Shown here: positions 15,899 to 24,320 of the stretch, piece after piece
Layout: every line of letters starts with the position of its first letter
How positions within the stretch are numbered: the stretch's first letter is position 1
Assembly: GCF_000166295.1 (NCBI RefSeq)
Contig: NC_017506.1
Coordinates: 4,092,001-4,156,000 of the forward strand
Direction: 5' to 3'
DNA length: 64,000 bases
DNA from: Marinobacter adhaerens HP15
GTDB lineage: Bacteria; Pseudomonadota; Gammaproteobacteria; Pseudomonadales; Oleiphilaceae
Translations under genes and position numbers: made by a program
Notes under the pieces: model-generated
What the model was told of the DNA's origin: nothing
What the model saw: the letters and a program-made list of their open reading frames with translations, nothing else
The model's database searches: none

Positions 15899-18406
15899 CT
15901 ACGCAGACTCCAACACAGGCCGCCGTTGCCCCCTCTCAACGGTCCACTCCTGCACCGGATCGCTTTGCGAAGGCGCATTCACAAACTCCCGGAACCGCTT
16001 CCGCTTCTCCGGATCCTCGACGGCCGTCTTCCACTCGCATTGGTAAGTCCCAACAATCCCCTCCATGTGCTCCTCCAGCTCCGCGCCAATCCCAAGGCTG
16101 TCTTCAAGCACCACCTGCTTCAGGTACTCCAGACCACCCTCCAGATTTTCCATCCAGACACTGGTGCGCTGCAGCCGGTCGGCGGTGCGCACATAGAACA
16201 TCACCACCCTGTCAATGGTGCGGATCAGCTCCTCGTCCGACAGGTCGGTGGCAAACAGATCGGCGTGGCGAGGCCGCATGCCGCCGTTGCCGCAGACATA
16301 CAGGTTCCAGCCGTTCTCCGTGGCGATCACACCAAAGTCTTTGCTCTGGGCTTCGGCGCATTCGCGGGTACAGCCGGAGACCGCCATCTTTACCTTGTGG
16401 GGCGCCCGCAGGCCCTTGTAGCGGTCCTCGAGGCGAATCGCCATGCCCACGCTGTCCTGAACGCCGTACCGGCACCAGGTGTTGCCAACGCAGGACTTCA
16501 CGGTACGCAGTGACTTGCCATAGGCATGGCCGGTCTCGAACCCGGCGGCAATCAGTTTTTCCCAGATCTCCGGCAGCTGGCTCAGGGTGGCACCGAACAG
16601 ATCCACCCGCTGGCCGCCGGTGATCTTGGTGTACAGGTCGTACTCCTTGGCCACCTCGCCCAGCACGATCAGCTTGTCCGGGGTGATCTCGCCGCCGGGA
16701 ATCCTCGGCACGATGGAATAGGTACCGTTCTTCTGCATGTTGGCCATGAAGGTGTCGTTGGTGTCCTGCAGCGGCACGTGGTCCGTGGCCAGGATGTGCT
16801 CGTTCCAGCAGGTAGCCAGAATCGAGGCCACAGCCGGTTTGCAGATATCGCAGCCGTGGCCTCTACCGTGCTGGCTGATCAGTGTGCCGAAGGTGCGTAT
16901 GCCGTTTACCTTCACCAGGTGGAACAGCTCCTGGCGGCTGTAAGGGAAGTGCTCGCACAGATCCTTGCTGACTTCCACGCCGCGCTTTTCCAGTTCGCTG
17001 TCCACCACGTTCTTCAGGAGCGCCGTACAACCGCCGCAGCCGGTGCTGGCCTTGGTCTCGGCCTTGACGCTGCCAAGGTCGGAGCAGCCCGCATTAATGG
17101 CACCGCAGATATCGCCCTTGGTGACGTTGTGGCAGGAGCAGATTGAGGCGGTTTCAGGAAGAGCGTCGGGTCCCAGGGCCGGCGCCCCTCCCTGGCTTTC
17201 CGGCAGGATCAGCGTTTCCGGATTCTCCGGCAGGGTGATGCCATTGAGGGCGTATTGCAGCAGGGTGTCGTAGTGGCTGTTGTCGCCCACCAGGATGGCG
17301 CCCAGCAGGGTCTTGCCATCCTCACTGATCACCATGCGGCGATAGTGGCCGGCTTGCTCATCGTTGAAGCGGATGTTCCGGGCGCCCGGTGTCTGGGCGT
17401 GGGCGTCACCGATGGAACCCACATCCACGCCCAGCAGTTTGAGCTTGGTGCTCATGTCTGCGCCGGTGAAGGCAGTTTCACGATCGCCATTCAATGCTGC
17501 AGAGAGGGTGCGGGCCATGGTGTAGCCGGGTGCGACCAGGCCGAAAATCTTCTGTTCCCAGAGCGCACATTCGCCGATGGCGTGCACATGGGGGTCCGAG
17601 GTGGTGCAGTGATTGTTGATCACAATCCCACCTCGCTCGCCAATGGCCAGGCCACTGGCCCGGGCCAGTGCATCCTGGGGCCGGATGCCGGCGGAAAAGA
17701 CGATCAGGTCGGTTTCCAGAAAGGACTCGTCGCTGAAGTTCATGCGCAGCCGGGCGTCCTCGCCCTCGGTAATCGCCGTGGTGGCCTTCTCGGTATGCAC
17801 CTGGACGCCCAGCTCCTCGATCTTGTGGCGCAGTAAGGCGCCGCCATCGGCATCCAGCTGGACCGGCATCAGCCGGGGCGCAAATTCCACCACGTGGGCT
17901 TCCAGTCCCAGGCTTTTGAGCGCATTGGCGGCTTCAAGACCCAGCAGGCCGCCTCCGACCACCACGCCTGCGCGGGCACCTTCCGAGCTGGCTCGGATGG
18001 CATCCAGGTCATCCAGGGTCCGGTAAACCAGGCAGTGTGGGCGATCATTGCCCTCGATGGGGGGCACAAAGGGATAGGAACCGGTGGCCAAAACCAGTTC
18101 GTCGTACCGGTAGCTGCCCCGGGGCGTCGCCAGGGTGCGATCTTCCCGGTTGATGCCGGTCACCTGCTCGTTCAGGTGCAGCTGGATGCCCTGCTCGGTG
18201 TACCACTCCAGCGTGCCCATGGCGAGATCGGCGTGGGTGGAGCCGCCGAAATACTCCGACAGGTGAACCCGATCATAGGCCAGCTGTTTTTCCTCGCCGA
18301 ATACGATGATCTCAAAATCGGCAGCGGCCGGGCTGGCGCAGAATTGTTCCAGGAAGTGATGGCCAACCATGCCATTGCCAATCACGATCAGGGTTTTCTT
18401 GCTCAT
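15899..18406 (-). CDS. nirB: Assimilatory nitrite reductase large subunit NirB
   Basis: An 835-residue multidomain enzyme: N-terminal FAD/NADH domain (TLIVIGNGMVGHHFLEQF, later VVVGGGLLGLEAANALKSLG), a BFD-like [2Fe-2S] segment with CSC and TGCGGC cysteines (about 422-460), then the sirohaem/[4Fe-4S] half with ligand cysteines in CVGNTWC (about 639-645) and GCTREC (about 677-682). It reduces nitrite to ammonium with NADH. The start is ATG at 18406 (MSKKTLIVIG); the frame is open 30 codons further, but that part covers the leader terminator. Expression should be under NtrC/sigma-54 control and NasR antitermination, judging from the leader. Confidence 0.95.
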   Translation of the reverse strand: MSKKTLIVIGNGMVGHHFLEQFCASPAAADFEIIVFGEEKQLAYDRVHLSEYFGGSTHADLAMGTLEWYTEQGIQLHLNEQVTGINREDRTLATPRGSYRYDELVLATGSYPFVPPIEGNDRPHCLVYRTLDDLDAIRASSEGARAGVVVGGGLLGLEAANALKSLGLEAHVVEFAPRLMPVQLDADGGALLRHKIEELGVQVHTEKATTAITEGEDARLRMNFSDESFLETDLIVFSAGIRPQDALARASGLAIGERGGIVINNHCTTSDPHVHAIGECALWEQKIFGLVAPGYTMARTLSAALNGDRETAFTGADMSTKLKLLGVDVGSIGDAHAQTPGARNIRFNDEQAGHYRRMVISEDGKTLLGAILVGDNSHYDTLLQYALNGITLPENPETLILPESQGGAPALGPDALPETASICSCHNVTKGDICGAINAGCSDLGSVKAETKASTGCGGCTALLKNVVDSELEKRGVEVSKDLCEHFPYSRQELFHLVKVNGIRTFGTLISQHGRGHGCDICKPAVASILATCWNEHILATDHVPLQDTNDTFMANMQKNGTYSIVPRIPGGEITPDKLIVLGEVAKEYDLYTKITGGQRVDLFGATLSQLPEIWEKLIAAGFETGHAYGKSLRTVKSCVGNTWCRYGVQDSVGMAIRLEDRYKGLRAPHKVKMAVSGCTRECAEAQSKDFGVIATENGWNLYVCGNGGMRPRHADLFATDLSDEELIRTIDRVVMFYVRTADRLQRTSVWMENLEGGLEYLKQVVLEDSLGIGAELEEHMEGIVGTYQCEWKTAVEDPEKRKRFREFVNAPSQSDPVQEWTVERGQRRPVLESA

Positions 18407-18429
18407 TCCGGTTCTGCCTCCCACACAAC

Positions 18430-18479
18430 AAAAAAAGCCGGAGCATCTATTCCCGAGGGTGGGAAATCGATGGTCCGGC
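18430..18479 (-). terminator. Intrinsic terminator in the nirB leader (attenuator)
   Basis: On the minus strand GCCGGA-c-CATC-ga-TTCCC pairs with GGGAA-ta-GATG-c-TCCGGC around a six-base loop (ACCCTC), followed by seven T. It ends 24 nt before the nirB start, so it must be overcome for nirB to be expressed. A leader terminator of this kind is what NIT-ANTAR proteins such as Klebsiella NasR suppress when nitrate or nitrite is present. Confidence 0.88.
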
Positions 18480-18508
18480 GCCAATGCCAACAACAATGAT
18501 CTGATGGT

Positions 18509-18528
18509 CCGGCCTGATCCGTGGCCGG
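18509..18528 (-). promoter_or_regulatory. Upstream hairpin of the nirB leader, possible NasR target
   Basis: CCGGCC and GGCCGG form a six-bp stem with an eight-base loop 30 nt before the leader terminator. Its 3' arm lies in an 11-base direct repeat (GCCGGACCATC on the minus strand, at 18503-18513 and 18469-18479) shared with the 5' arm of the terminator, so the two structures can compete. ANTAR proteins bind such paired hairpins; the loop is eight rather than six bases, so the exact register is uncertain. Confidence 0.6.
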
Positions 18529-18552
18529 GACGTTCGTCCTTGACAAATACTT

Positions 18553-18568
18553 AGCTATCTTCGTGCCA
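18553..18568 (-). promoter_or_regulatory. Sigma-54 promoter of nirB
   Basis: TGGCACG-AAGA-TAGCT matches the -24/-12 consensus TGGCACG-N4-TTGCW with one mismatch, with the essential GG and GC ten bases apart. It would start transcription near 18542, just before the leader hairpin. Sigma-54 control fits nitrogen-regulated nitrite assimilation. Confidence 0.75.
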
Positions 18569-18661
18569 GGTTTTTAAAGCCATTAAAAACAAAGTCTTGA
18601 GTATTTTCGCGGGATTCGAGGGCGATTTCTGATCCGAAAACTGCCCTGTCGCAGGGCAGAC

Positions 18662-18678
18662 TGCACGGCTTTGGCGCC
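18662..18678. promoter_or_regulatory. Possible NtrC enhancer site for nirB
   Basis: TGCACGGCTTTGGCGCC agrees with the NtrC dyad TGCACCA-N3-TGGTGCA at 10 of 14 fixed positions and lies about 128 bp upstream of the predicted nirB start point, the usual enhancer distance. Two further dyads are close by (CTGCCCT/AGGGCAG at 18641-18659 and CTCTGC/GCAGAG at 18711-18727); the second would be in the nasR leader. Confidence 0.45.
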
Positions 18679-18771
18679 TGTTTCGTGTGGCCCGGTAATT
18701 GCTCCACTGTCTCTGCGAATTGCAGAGAATCCCCATGGGGGGTAAGGGTGAAAGCGCCCGGGAGTGTAATG

Positions 18772-20067
18772 ATGAATACCAAGCGCAATACCGTTCCGGA
18801 AATTCCCGGGGCAGGCGACTATCTGATTGCGTCCAAGACGTGCGAGCTGATGAGCCTCCAGTACTTTTTGCAGATGGGCAGGCTGGTTCAATGCATCAGT
18901 AGTCTGGTCCATGGTCTGCAGCGGGAGCGCGGTGCTTCCAATGTGTTTCTCGGTTCCTCCGGCAAGAAGTTTCAGGAGGAGCGAAAGTCGCTGGCAGTTG
19001 AATCGGACCGACTCAAACGCGAGTTTGAGCTGGCGCTGGCGGAGATCCACGAGGAACTGACAGGCCACCCTGTCAGTAGCCGTCTGCTGAACCAGATTGC
19101 CAGCGCCCTGCATGGCCTTGAGGGGTTGGGCGAATTAAGGCGTTGCGTTGTTGCCCGGAAAGTCACTGCCGAATCGGCCACTGAGGACTATAGCAGTCTC
19201 ATTCATAATTTGATCGCGGTTGTATTCGAGGCCGCCGACACCGCTGTCGATCCCACCATTGCCGGGTTGTTGGTGGCGATGGTCCACCTGATGAACGGCA
19301 AAGAGCTGTGTGGGCAGGAACGGGCCGTGGGTTCTGCCGGTTTCTCGAGCGGGGCATTCGATCGTGCACTTTCCGAGCGCATGGCGCACCTCATTGAGGC
19401 GCAGGAACGCTGTTTTGAAGTATTTGCCGGTTTTGCCGATGCGGATTCCCTGTCTCTCTGGCAAAAGGTGAGTAGCCACGAGCGTGAAGGTGAGATCGAG
19501 CGAATGAGACGTCTGGCGTCTTCTGTGGGCCGGTTCAAGGACCTCGATCCCGAGCTCGCCGATCAGTGGTTCAAACTGATGACAGAGCGTATCGATGCTC
19601 TGAAACAGATTGAGGATTCTGTCGAGGGCTGCTTTCACACCCGATGTATTGAGCGCTTTGCCGCTGCCAAAAAGTCATTGGCGCATCAGGAGACACTGGT
19701 CGCATCGCTTGATACCGGTGGGGCTGCCAGTCAACCCTTGCTGGTTCTGTGCAATTCCGGAAGCGAAGGCTCAACGGGTGAGGCGTTTTCAAGTGAAGGG
19801 ATGGGTCAGCAGTTCGGCCGCTCAATCTTTGAGCTCGTGCAGGAGCAGACCCGCAGTCTTCAGAAGATGACGGACGAACTCCAGAGTGCGAAGGAAGCGC
19901 TGGAAGACCGGAAAACCCAGGAAAAGGCCGTACTTTTGTTGATGAAGCATCGAAAAATCAGTAACGACGAGGCCCACCGCCTGCTCAGGAAACTGGCCAT
20001 GGATCAGGGGCGGAAACTGCCCGAAGTTGCCCGGTCGCTCATTTCGATGGCGGACGTCCTGAAGTAA
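18772..20067 (+). CDS. nasR: Nitrate/nitrite-responsive antiterminator NasR (NIT-ANTAR)
   Basis: The 431-residue protein has an N-terminal NIT domain (about 30-285; VHGLQRERGASNVFLGSSG and HEREGEIERMRRLA fit the nitrate-sensing helical bundle), a linker helix (about 345-370) and a C-terminal ANTAR RNA-binding domain (KEALEDRKTQEKAVLLLMKHRKISNDEAHRLLRKLAMDQGRKLPEVARSLI, about 368-420). On binding nitrate or nitrite such proteins prevent leader termination of assimilation genes. The divergent nirB leader with hairpin and terminator is the obvious target; the FNT leader may be a second. ATG 18772 has GGGAG seven bases upstream; ATG 18769 is the alternative. It converges with the SprT-like gene. 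Confidence 0.9.
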   Translation: MNTKRNTVPEIPGAGDYLIASKTCELMSLQYFLQMGRLVQCISSLVHGLQRERGASNVFLGSSGKKFQEERKSLAVESDRLKREFELALAEIHEELTGHPVSSRLLNQIASALHGLEGLGELRRCVVARKVTAESATEDYSSLIHNLIAVVFEAADTAVDPTIAGLLVAMVHLMNGKELCGQERAVGSAGFSSGAFDRALSERMAHLIEAQERCFEVFAGFADADSLSLWQKVSSHEREGEIERMRRLASSVGRFKDLDPELADQWFKLMTERIDALKQIEDSVEGCFHTRCIERFAAAKKSLAHQETLVASLDTGGAASQPLLVLCNSGSEGSTGEAFSSEGMGQQFGRSIFELVQEQTRSLQKMTDELQSAKEALEDRKTQEKAVLLLMKHRKISNDEAHRLLRKLAMDQGRKLPEVARSLISMADVLK

Positions 20068-20079
20068 ACGCCGGCGTCG

Positions 20080-20778
20080 TTAACGTGGGCTTAACCGGCT
20101 CAGCATCTGCACCGGTACCCGGTAGCGCACGCCTTTCGAGGGACCAATACCGTCAACGGTGCAGGTTTTGCGGTTGACCCGGATGATTTCCCCCTGCAGC
20201 TCCCGTCGGCCGGCACCGAAGCGAACCGTATCGCCCACCTGCCACTTGGCCAGCTGCTGCCTTGTGTCTACCGGCTCGAAGGGCGCATCGGACAGCGCCA
20301 GGCCCTGATCCCTGGCCCTCTCTGCCAGGGCCGTGCGGGTGGTTTGCGCGGCACCGCTCGCGTGCAACTCATCCAGAATGGTGTAGAAATGGCGGTTGTG
20401 CACGGAGCCCCGATATCGCTGTCCGGCACTCTGCTGCAGGAGATGGGCAAACTCGTGGCAGCAGGTATGGGCCAGCAGGTTCAGCGTACTCAGCTCCCCG
20501 CCAAAATACCCACGTTTACGGATCTCCCGGCCCGAGAGCCAGCCGCTGGCCGTCTCCGGCTGATGCTTGGCGACAATCATGCGGGCACCGTAGGTGATCA
20601 GGTGCTGCCGATCGCGGGAATCGTAACGGTGGTAGGTGGCCTGGCCGGACCCAACCCGGCAATGCAGGACGCTGCCGGGATTGCGTTCCCGGACCCACTG
20701 CTCTGCCGGTTGCCAGAGCCAGTCCCGGGTGACGGCGCACATCAGTTTGCCGATTTGCTTAATATCGTTGTTGTCCAT
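20080..20778 (-). CDS. SprT-like zinc metallopeptidase domain protein
   Basis: This 232-residue protein contains HTCCHEFAHLLQQ (HExxH zinc motif with catalytic Glu) followed by HNRHFYTIL about 20 residues later, giving the third ligand, as in SprT/Spartan-like gluzincins. The C-terminal third (KWQVGDTVRFGAGRRELQGEIIRVNRKTCTVDG) looks like a small KOW/SH3-like barrel. No signal peptide is seen, so it should be cytoplasmic unless secreted another way. The start is ATG 20778 (a GTG at 20787 is the alternative); no clear ribosome site helps. It follows hcp on the same strand, but a terminator separates them. Its substrate is unknown. Confidence 0.75.
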   Translation of the reverse strand: MDNNDIKQIGKLMCAVTRDWLWQPAEQWVRERNPGSVLHCRVGSGQATYHRYDSRDRQHLITYGARMIVAKHQPETASGWLSGREIRKRGYFGGELSTLNLLAHTCCHEFAHLLQQSAGQRYRGSVHNRHFYTILDELHASGAAQTTRTALAERARDQGLALSDAPFEPVDTRQQLAKWQVGDTVRFGAGRRELQGEIIRVNRKTCTVDGIGPSKGVRYRVPVQMLSRLSPR

Positions 20779-20833
20779 GGATCGCACAGTAAGGGGTGTA
20801 CTGCTGCGATCATACCCGTTGCCGGGGTTGGGT

Positions 20834-20866
20834 TAAAACAACAACGGCCGGTGAGACCGGCCGTTG
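20834..20866 (-). terminator. Intrinsic terminator after hcp
   Basis: CAACGGCCGGT (20842-20852) pairs with ACCGGCCGTTG (20856-20866) over 11 bp with a three-base loop; on the minus strand it is followed by TTGTTTTAA. It lies 20 nt past the hcp stop. Confidence 0.85.
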
Positions 20867-20886
20867 ACTGGAAAGCACGAGGGTGA

Positions 20887-21405
20887 TCAGGCCTCGATCG
20901 GCGACCGCCAGTCGTCAGCACCGGAAGTACCGGCAACGGCGTGTTCCCAGGTCACCTTGCGGTAGGACAGGGAAACGGTGACCAGCTGGGTGAAGTCGGC
21001 GTTGCCGGCATCCTGGCAGTGGGGCATGTTGCAGTTGATGTCGATGATGGTGGCATCTTCGAGGACGGTGGAGAAAAAGTGCTCCTGCTTGCCCTCAACG
21101 GAGGTGCGGTACCACTTCAGTTCGACCTTCGGCAGCATCTCGCCGGAGGCGAGGGCGTTGTACATCAGCGGGGTGGCCTTGTTCAGGGCGGACGTGAACT
21201 TGAACGGCTTGTGAACGCGCTGACCGGATGGCTGACCGGACTGGGGATCGGTCGGTACGGTAACAACGTGGCTGAATTCCTGCACCAGCACTTCGTCTTC
21301 GTGGCCTTCCACGTAGATGTTGCCGACGGAATCGGAAGTGAAAGCGCCGGCGGTAATGTTGCCCTGGGTTTGGCCTTCGATGCTGATATAACAAGGAGTT
21401 GGCAT
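20887..21405 (-). CDS. hcp: Hcp, type VI secretion tube protein (orphan)
   Basis: The product is 172 residues, the length of Vibrio-type Hcp, and begins MPTPCYISIEGQTQGNITAGAFT, continuing with GHEDEVLVQEFSHVVTVP and a final VSLSYRKVTWEH. Hcp hexamers stack to form the inner tube of the type VI secretion system and carry effectors. ATG 21405 is chosen over 21417 because GGAG lies six bases ahead of it. No other T6SS structural gene (tss) is in the window, so it is an orphan copy. Upstream on the same strand is the PP2C-kinase fusion, and a sigma-54-like promoter precedes the gene, as is known for hcp in Vibrio. Two to three bases of T after the hairpin end its transcript. Confidence 0.93.
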   Translation of the reverse strand: MPTPCYISIEGQTQGNITAGAFTSDSVGNIYVEGHEDEVLVQEFSHVVTVPTDPQSGQPSGQRVHKPFKFTSALNKATPLMYNALASGEMLPKVELKWYRTSVEGKQEHFFSTVLEDATIIDINCNMPHCQDAGNADFTQLVTVSLSYRKVTWEHAVAGTSGADDWRSPIEA

Positions 21406-21468
21406 AGTCTGCTCCATGACTTGTGAATGAATAGTGTCCCCGGGTGTTCCCTGGACGCCGACTTCCAG

Positions 21469-21484
21469 TACAAAGCCTGTGCCA
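21469..21484 (-). promoter_or_regulatory. Sigma-54-like promoter of hcp
   Basis: TGGCACAGGCTTTGTA matches TGGCAC-N5-TTGCA with one mismatch (GT in place of GC in the -12 element), 64 nt upstream of the hcp start. The changed -12 base could weaken it. Confidence 0.5.
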
Positions 21485-21619
21485 GAACAGGTAATGTTAT
21501 TTAAAACAGTAGGTTATCTTTTTTCTCGGAGATGCTGCGGGCGTGCCGGGCAATCCCGCGCCCGAATGCCAGGCGACGGATTGCTGGCGGGGCAAGAACT
21601 TGCTCGGGTAATTCCCGCT

Positions 21620-23344
21620 TCAGCCCAGGCCTAGGGCTGCCAGCAAGGCCAGGAGCAATAGCCCGGATACACCCTGCCAGAAGGCCACGGGATTGCACTC
21701 CATCAATGGCGGTCGACGACGCCTGTGCCAGTCGGTGGGAGGATGTCGGAGGTTATAGAGGTATTCCGAAAGTGCCGAATAGCGTCTGTGGGCCTGGGGA
21801 TGAACCGCTTTTTCAATGGCATCGTCGACCCAGGCGGGCAGAGTCTCCCGGAACTGTCGGGCAGGTTGATATTTCAAGTTACGAAGCTGGCTCCTGCTGT
21901 GAATCTTGGGCACCTCCGGACCATAGGGGAGCCGGCCGGTGAGCAGCTGATAGGTAATCACTCCGAGGGAATACTGATCTGACAGCCAGCTTCCTGGCTC
22001 ACCGAGAAAAGTCTCCGGAGCCGTGTAAAGCGCTGCCCCTCGTGGGCCAGCCTGCTCGCCGATGTCAGAATCCTCAAGGCCGGCAACCCGGGTGGCACCA
22101 AAGTCGATCAGTGTGATGGTGCCATGGGTATCGACCAGTACGTTTTCCGGTTTCAGGTCCTGGTGCACCATTTCAAGCCGGTGAAAGGCCCGCAAGCCCT
22201 TACCGATCTGCTCGACGAGGCCGCGAACCGTTTCAAGGGGCGGCGCCGGATTATCCAGCATCCATTGCCGAAGTGTGCAGCCCTCAACGAACTCCGTGGC
22301 CTGATACAGAAAGCTGTGTTTCCGGGCGGTGGTATACGGCCGAACAACATAGGGGCTGTTGATTCGCCGGGCAATCCACTGTTCCGTAGAAAACTGTTCC
22401 AGATAGACCGGATCATGCCGCTGTTCCAGTGACGGCATTTTCAGCGCCACCCTGCTTCCGGTTTCCTCATCAACCGCCAGGTAGATGTGGCTTCGACTGC
22501 TGGCGTGGATCTGTCTCAGAATTCGGTAGCCATCCAGGTGTTGTCCCGGCTGCTGTTCTGGCGCAAACGGCAGCCCGGCCAGCTCCCTGAACATCTCGCG
22601 GTTCCCGAGAGCCCGTGGCGTCGATTCGATCCTGATGATCTGGGCCGTCAGGTTATCGTCACTGCCCTGCTTCAGCGCGGCCGCGGCGAGCTGGCGGGCA
22701 GCCGCCTCCAGATCGTGCGTTGATTCCCGGATAATGCGGGCCATGGTTCGTTCATCCAGGTGTTCGTGGATGCCATCGGTGGTAAGCAGGAAGGTGTCGC
22801 CGGTTTGTACCGGCAGGCTGTGATAATCAATATCCAGTTGGTGGCCAATGCCCATGGCACGGGTGAGGCAGCTCTCTTCCCTGGAAATCCAGAGCCGATG
22901 ATCGGTGCTGACCTGTTCGAGCTGTTCAGGATGGACCCGGTAAATGCGCGCATCGCCCACGTGGAACAGGTGCGCCGTGGCAGATTTCAGCACCATCACG
23001 CTCAAAGTGCAGACATAGCCCCGGTCGCGGTCATAGCGGTACTGGCTTTGCCGAGTCTGGGCATATAGCCATGCGTTGGTTGCCCTCAGAACCCGTTGCG
23101 CGGACTGTTTGACCGACCAGCTCTCCGGGGTTGAAAAGTAGTCGTTGAGAAACCCGGCGACGGCGGATTCGCTGGCAATCTGACTGACATCGCTGGAGCT
23201 GATACCGTCGGCGATGGCAACGGCAATGCCTTTGGTAACCAGCTGACGCCCCGTAGGCACTAACAGACCGTGGAAATCCTGGTTCATCGGCTTTGCGCCA
23301 GCTTCCGAGTGCTGGCCGACGGAAATGGACAAGGATGTTGTCAT
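21620..23344 (-). CDS. Fused PP2C phosphatase and Ser/Thr protein kinase
   Basis: The 574-residue protein joins an N-terminal PP2C-type phosphatase (about 1-240: AIADGISSSDVSQIASE, LFHVGDARIYRV, LLTTDGIHEHLD, GSDDNLTAQIIRI, supplying the metal Asp residues) to a Hanks-type kinase (about 265-530: VALKMPS lysine, VHQDLKPENVLV catalytic loop, IDFGAT, APETFLGE). A last hydrophobic stretch (about 550-572) anchors it in the membrane. The start ATG 23344 (MTTSLSISVGQ) is where PP2C homology begins. A similar kinase lies in the nas-nir cluster of Pseudomonas aeruginosa, which fits the FNT gene upstream; T6SS control by PpkA/PppA-like activity is the other option, given hcp downstream. Confidence 0.9.
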   Translation of the reverse strand: MTTSLSISVGQHSEAGAKPMNQDFHGLLVPTGRQLVTKGIAVAIADGISSSDVSQIASESAVAGFLNDYFSTPESWSVKQSAQRVLRATNAWLYAQTRQSQYRYDRDRGYVCTLSVMVLKSATAHLFHVGDARIYRVHPEQLEQVSTDHRLWISREESCLTRAMGIGHQLDIDYHSLPVQTGDTFLLTTDGIHEHLDERTMARIIRESTHDLEAAARQLAAAALKQGSDDNLTAQIIRIESTPRALGNREMFRELAGLPFAPEQQPGQHLDGYRILRQIHASSRSHIYLAVDEETGSRVALKMPSLEQRHDPVYLEQFSTEQWIARRINSPYVVRPYTTARKHSFLYQATEFVEGCTLRQWMLDNPAPPLETVRGLVEQIGKGLRAFHRLEMVHQDLKPENVLVDTHGTITLIDFGATRVAGLEDSDIGEQAGPRGAALYTAPETFLGEPGSWLSDQYSLGVITYQLLTGRLPYGPEVPKIHSRSQLRNLKYQPARQFRETLPAWVDDAIEKAVHPQAHRRYSALSEYLYNLRHPPTDWHRRRRPPLMECNPVAFWQGVSGLLLLALLAALGLG

Positions 23345-23371
23345 GGAAAACTGGGATTTCCCTGCGGGAGG

Positions 23372-23408
23372 AAAAAGCAACTCCGGCGGGTGCGGCAGCC
23401 GGAGTTGC
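23372..23408 (-). terminator. Intrinsic terminator between the FNT and kinase genes
   Basis: GCAACTCCGGC (23377-23387) pairs with GCCGGAGTTGC (23398-23408) over 11 bp with a ten-base loop, and on the minus strand five T follow. It lies in the 77-nt gap, so part of the FNT transcripts should stop before the kinase gene. Confidence 0.82.
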
Positions 23409-23421
23409 AGGAAGACCCTGC

Positions 23422-24270
23422 TTAGTTGGAGCTGGCCAGGGCAGCATCGTTGTAGGCCGTTGCAATCTTGCGCTTCGGCGCAGTTCTTACATGGGTGGTG
23501 TAGAGCGTCAGGCCGGTAAAGGCCAGGCCGCCGACAAGGTTCCCCAGTACAGTGGGAATCTCGTTCCACCAGAGGTAGTCCATCACCGAGAACTCGCCGC
23601 CCATGATGATGGCGGACGGGAACAGGAACATGTTCACGATGGAGTGCTCGAAACCCATGAAAAAGAACAGCATGATCGGCATCCACATCGCCAGTACTTT
23701 GCCGCTGACATTGGTGGAAATCATGGCGCCGACGACGCCCATGGAAACCATCCAGTTACACAGCATTCCGCGGATAAAGATGGTGGCCCAACCGGCTGCT
23801 CCGTATTCGGCGTAACCGAGTGTGCGCGCTTCTCCGACACTGGCGATCTTGGCACCGACCGCCCCCGGATCGGTGTTGAAACCGTAGGTGAAAATAAAGG
23901 CCATCATAAAGGCTACGGTCAGTGCGCCGCCCAGATTGCCAAGAAAGACCCATCCCCAGTTCCGCAGAATGGCCGCCGGGGTTACGCCGGGGCGTTTATC
24001 AAGCAAAGCCAGGGGCGTGAGCATGAAAACGCCGGTCAACAGGTCGAAGCCCATCAGGTAGAGCATGCAAAAGCCGATCGGGAACAGGATGGCGCCGATC
24101 AGGAACACCCCGGTCTGGACCGCCACGGTAATGGCAAACGCTGCAGCCAGGGCCAGGATGGCGCCAGCCATGAAGGCCCGGATCAGAGTGTCCCGGGTTG
24201 ACATGTAGATCTTGGATTCGCCGGCGTCGACCATCTTGGTGACGAATTCCGAAGGCACGATGTAAGACAT
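23422..24270 (-). CDS. Formate/nitrite transporter family channel (FocA/NirC-like)
   Basis: A 282-residue FNT channel with six membrane helices. Family marks include an N-terminal amphipathic stretch, the FLIGAILFPIGFCMLYLMGFDLLTGVFML block in the second and third helices and CNWMVSMGVVGAMISTNVSGKVLAMWMPIMLFFFMGFEHSIVNMF with the central His-Ser of the pore. FNT proteins form pentamers that pass formate, nitrite or hydrosulfide. Its place near nirBD and nasR favours nitrite, so NirC-like, but sequence alone does not settle this. A leader with terminator hairpins precedes it, suggesting attenuation like nirB. The kinase fusion follows after a terminator. Confidence 0.88.
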   Translation of the reverse strand: MSYIVPSEFVTKMVDAGESKIYMSTRDTLIRAFMAGAILALAAAFAITVAVQTGVFLIGAILFPIGFCMLYLMGFDLLTGVFMLTPLALLDKRPGVTPAAILRNWGWVFLGNLGGALTVAFMMAFIFTYGFNTDPGAVGAKIASVGEARTLGYAEYGAAGWATIFIRGMLCNWMVSMGVVGAMISTNVSGKVLAMWMPIMLFFFMGFEHSIVNMFLFPSAIIMGGEFSVMDYLWWNEIPTVLGNLVGGLAFTGLTLYTTHVRTAPKRKIATAYNDAALASSN

Positions 24271-24320
24271 AGTGTTTTCCTCTGACTTCTATCAAGTGGC
24301 CAGACTTTTTGATTGGCCAT

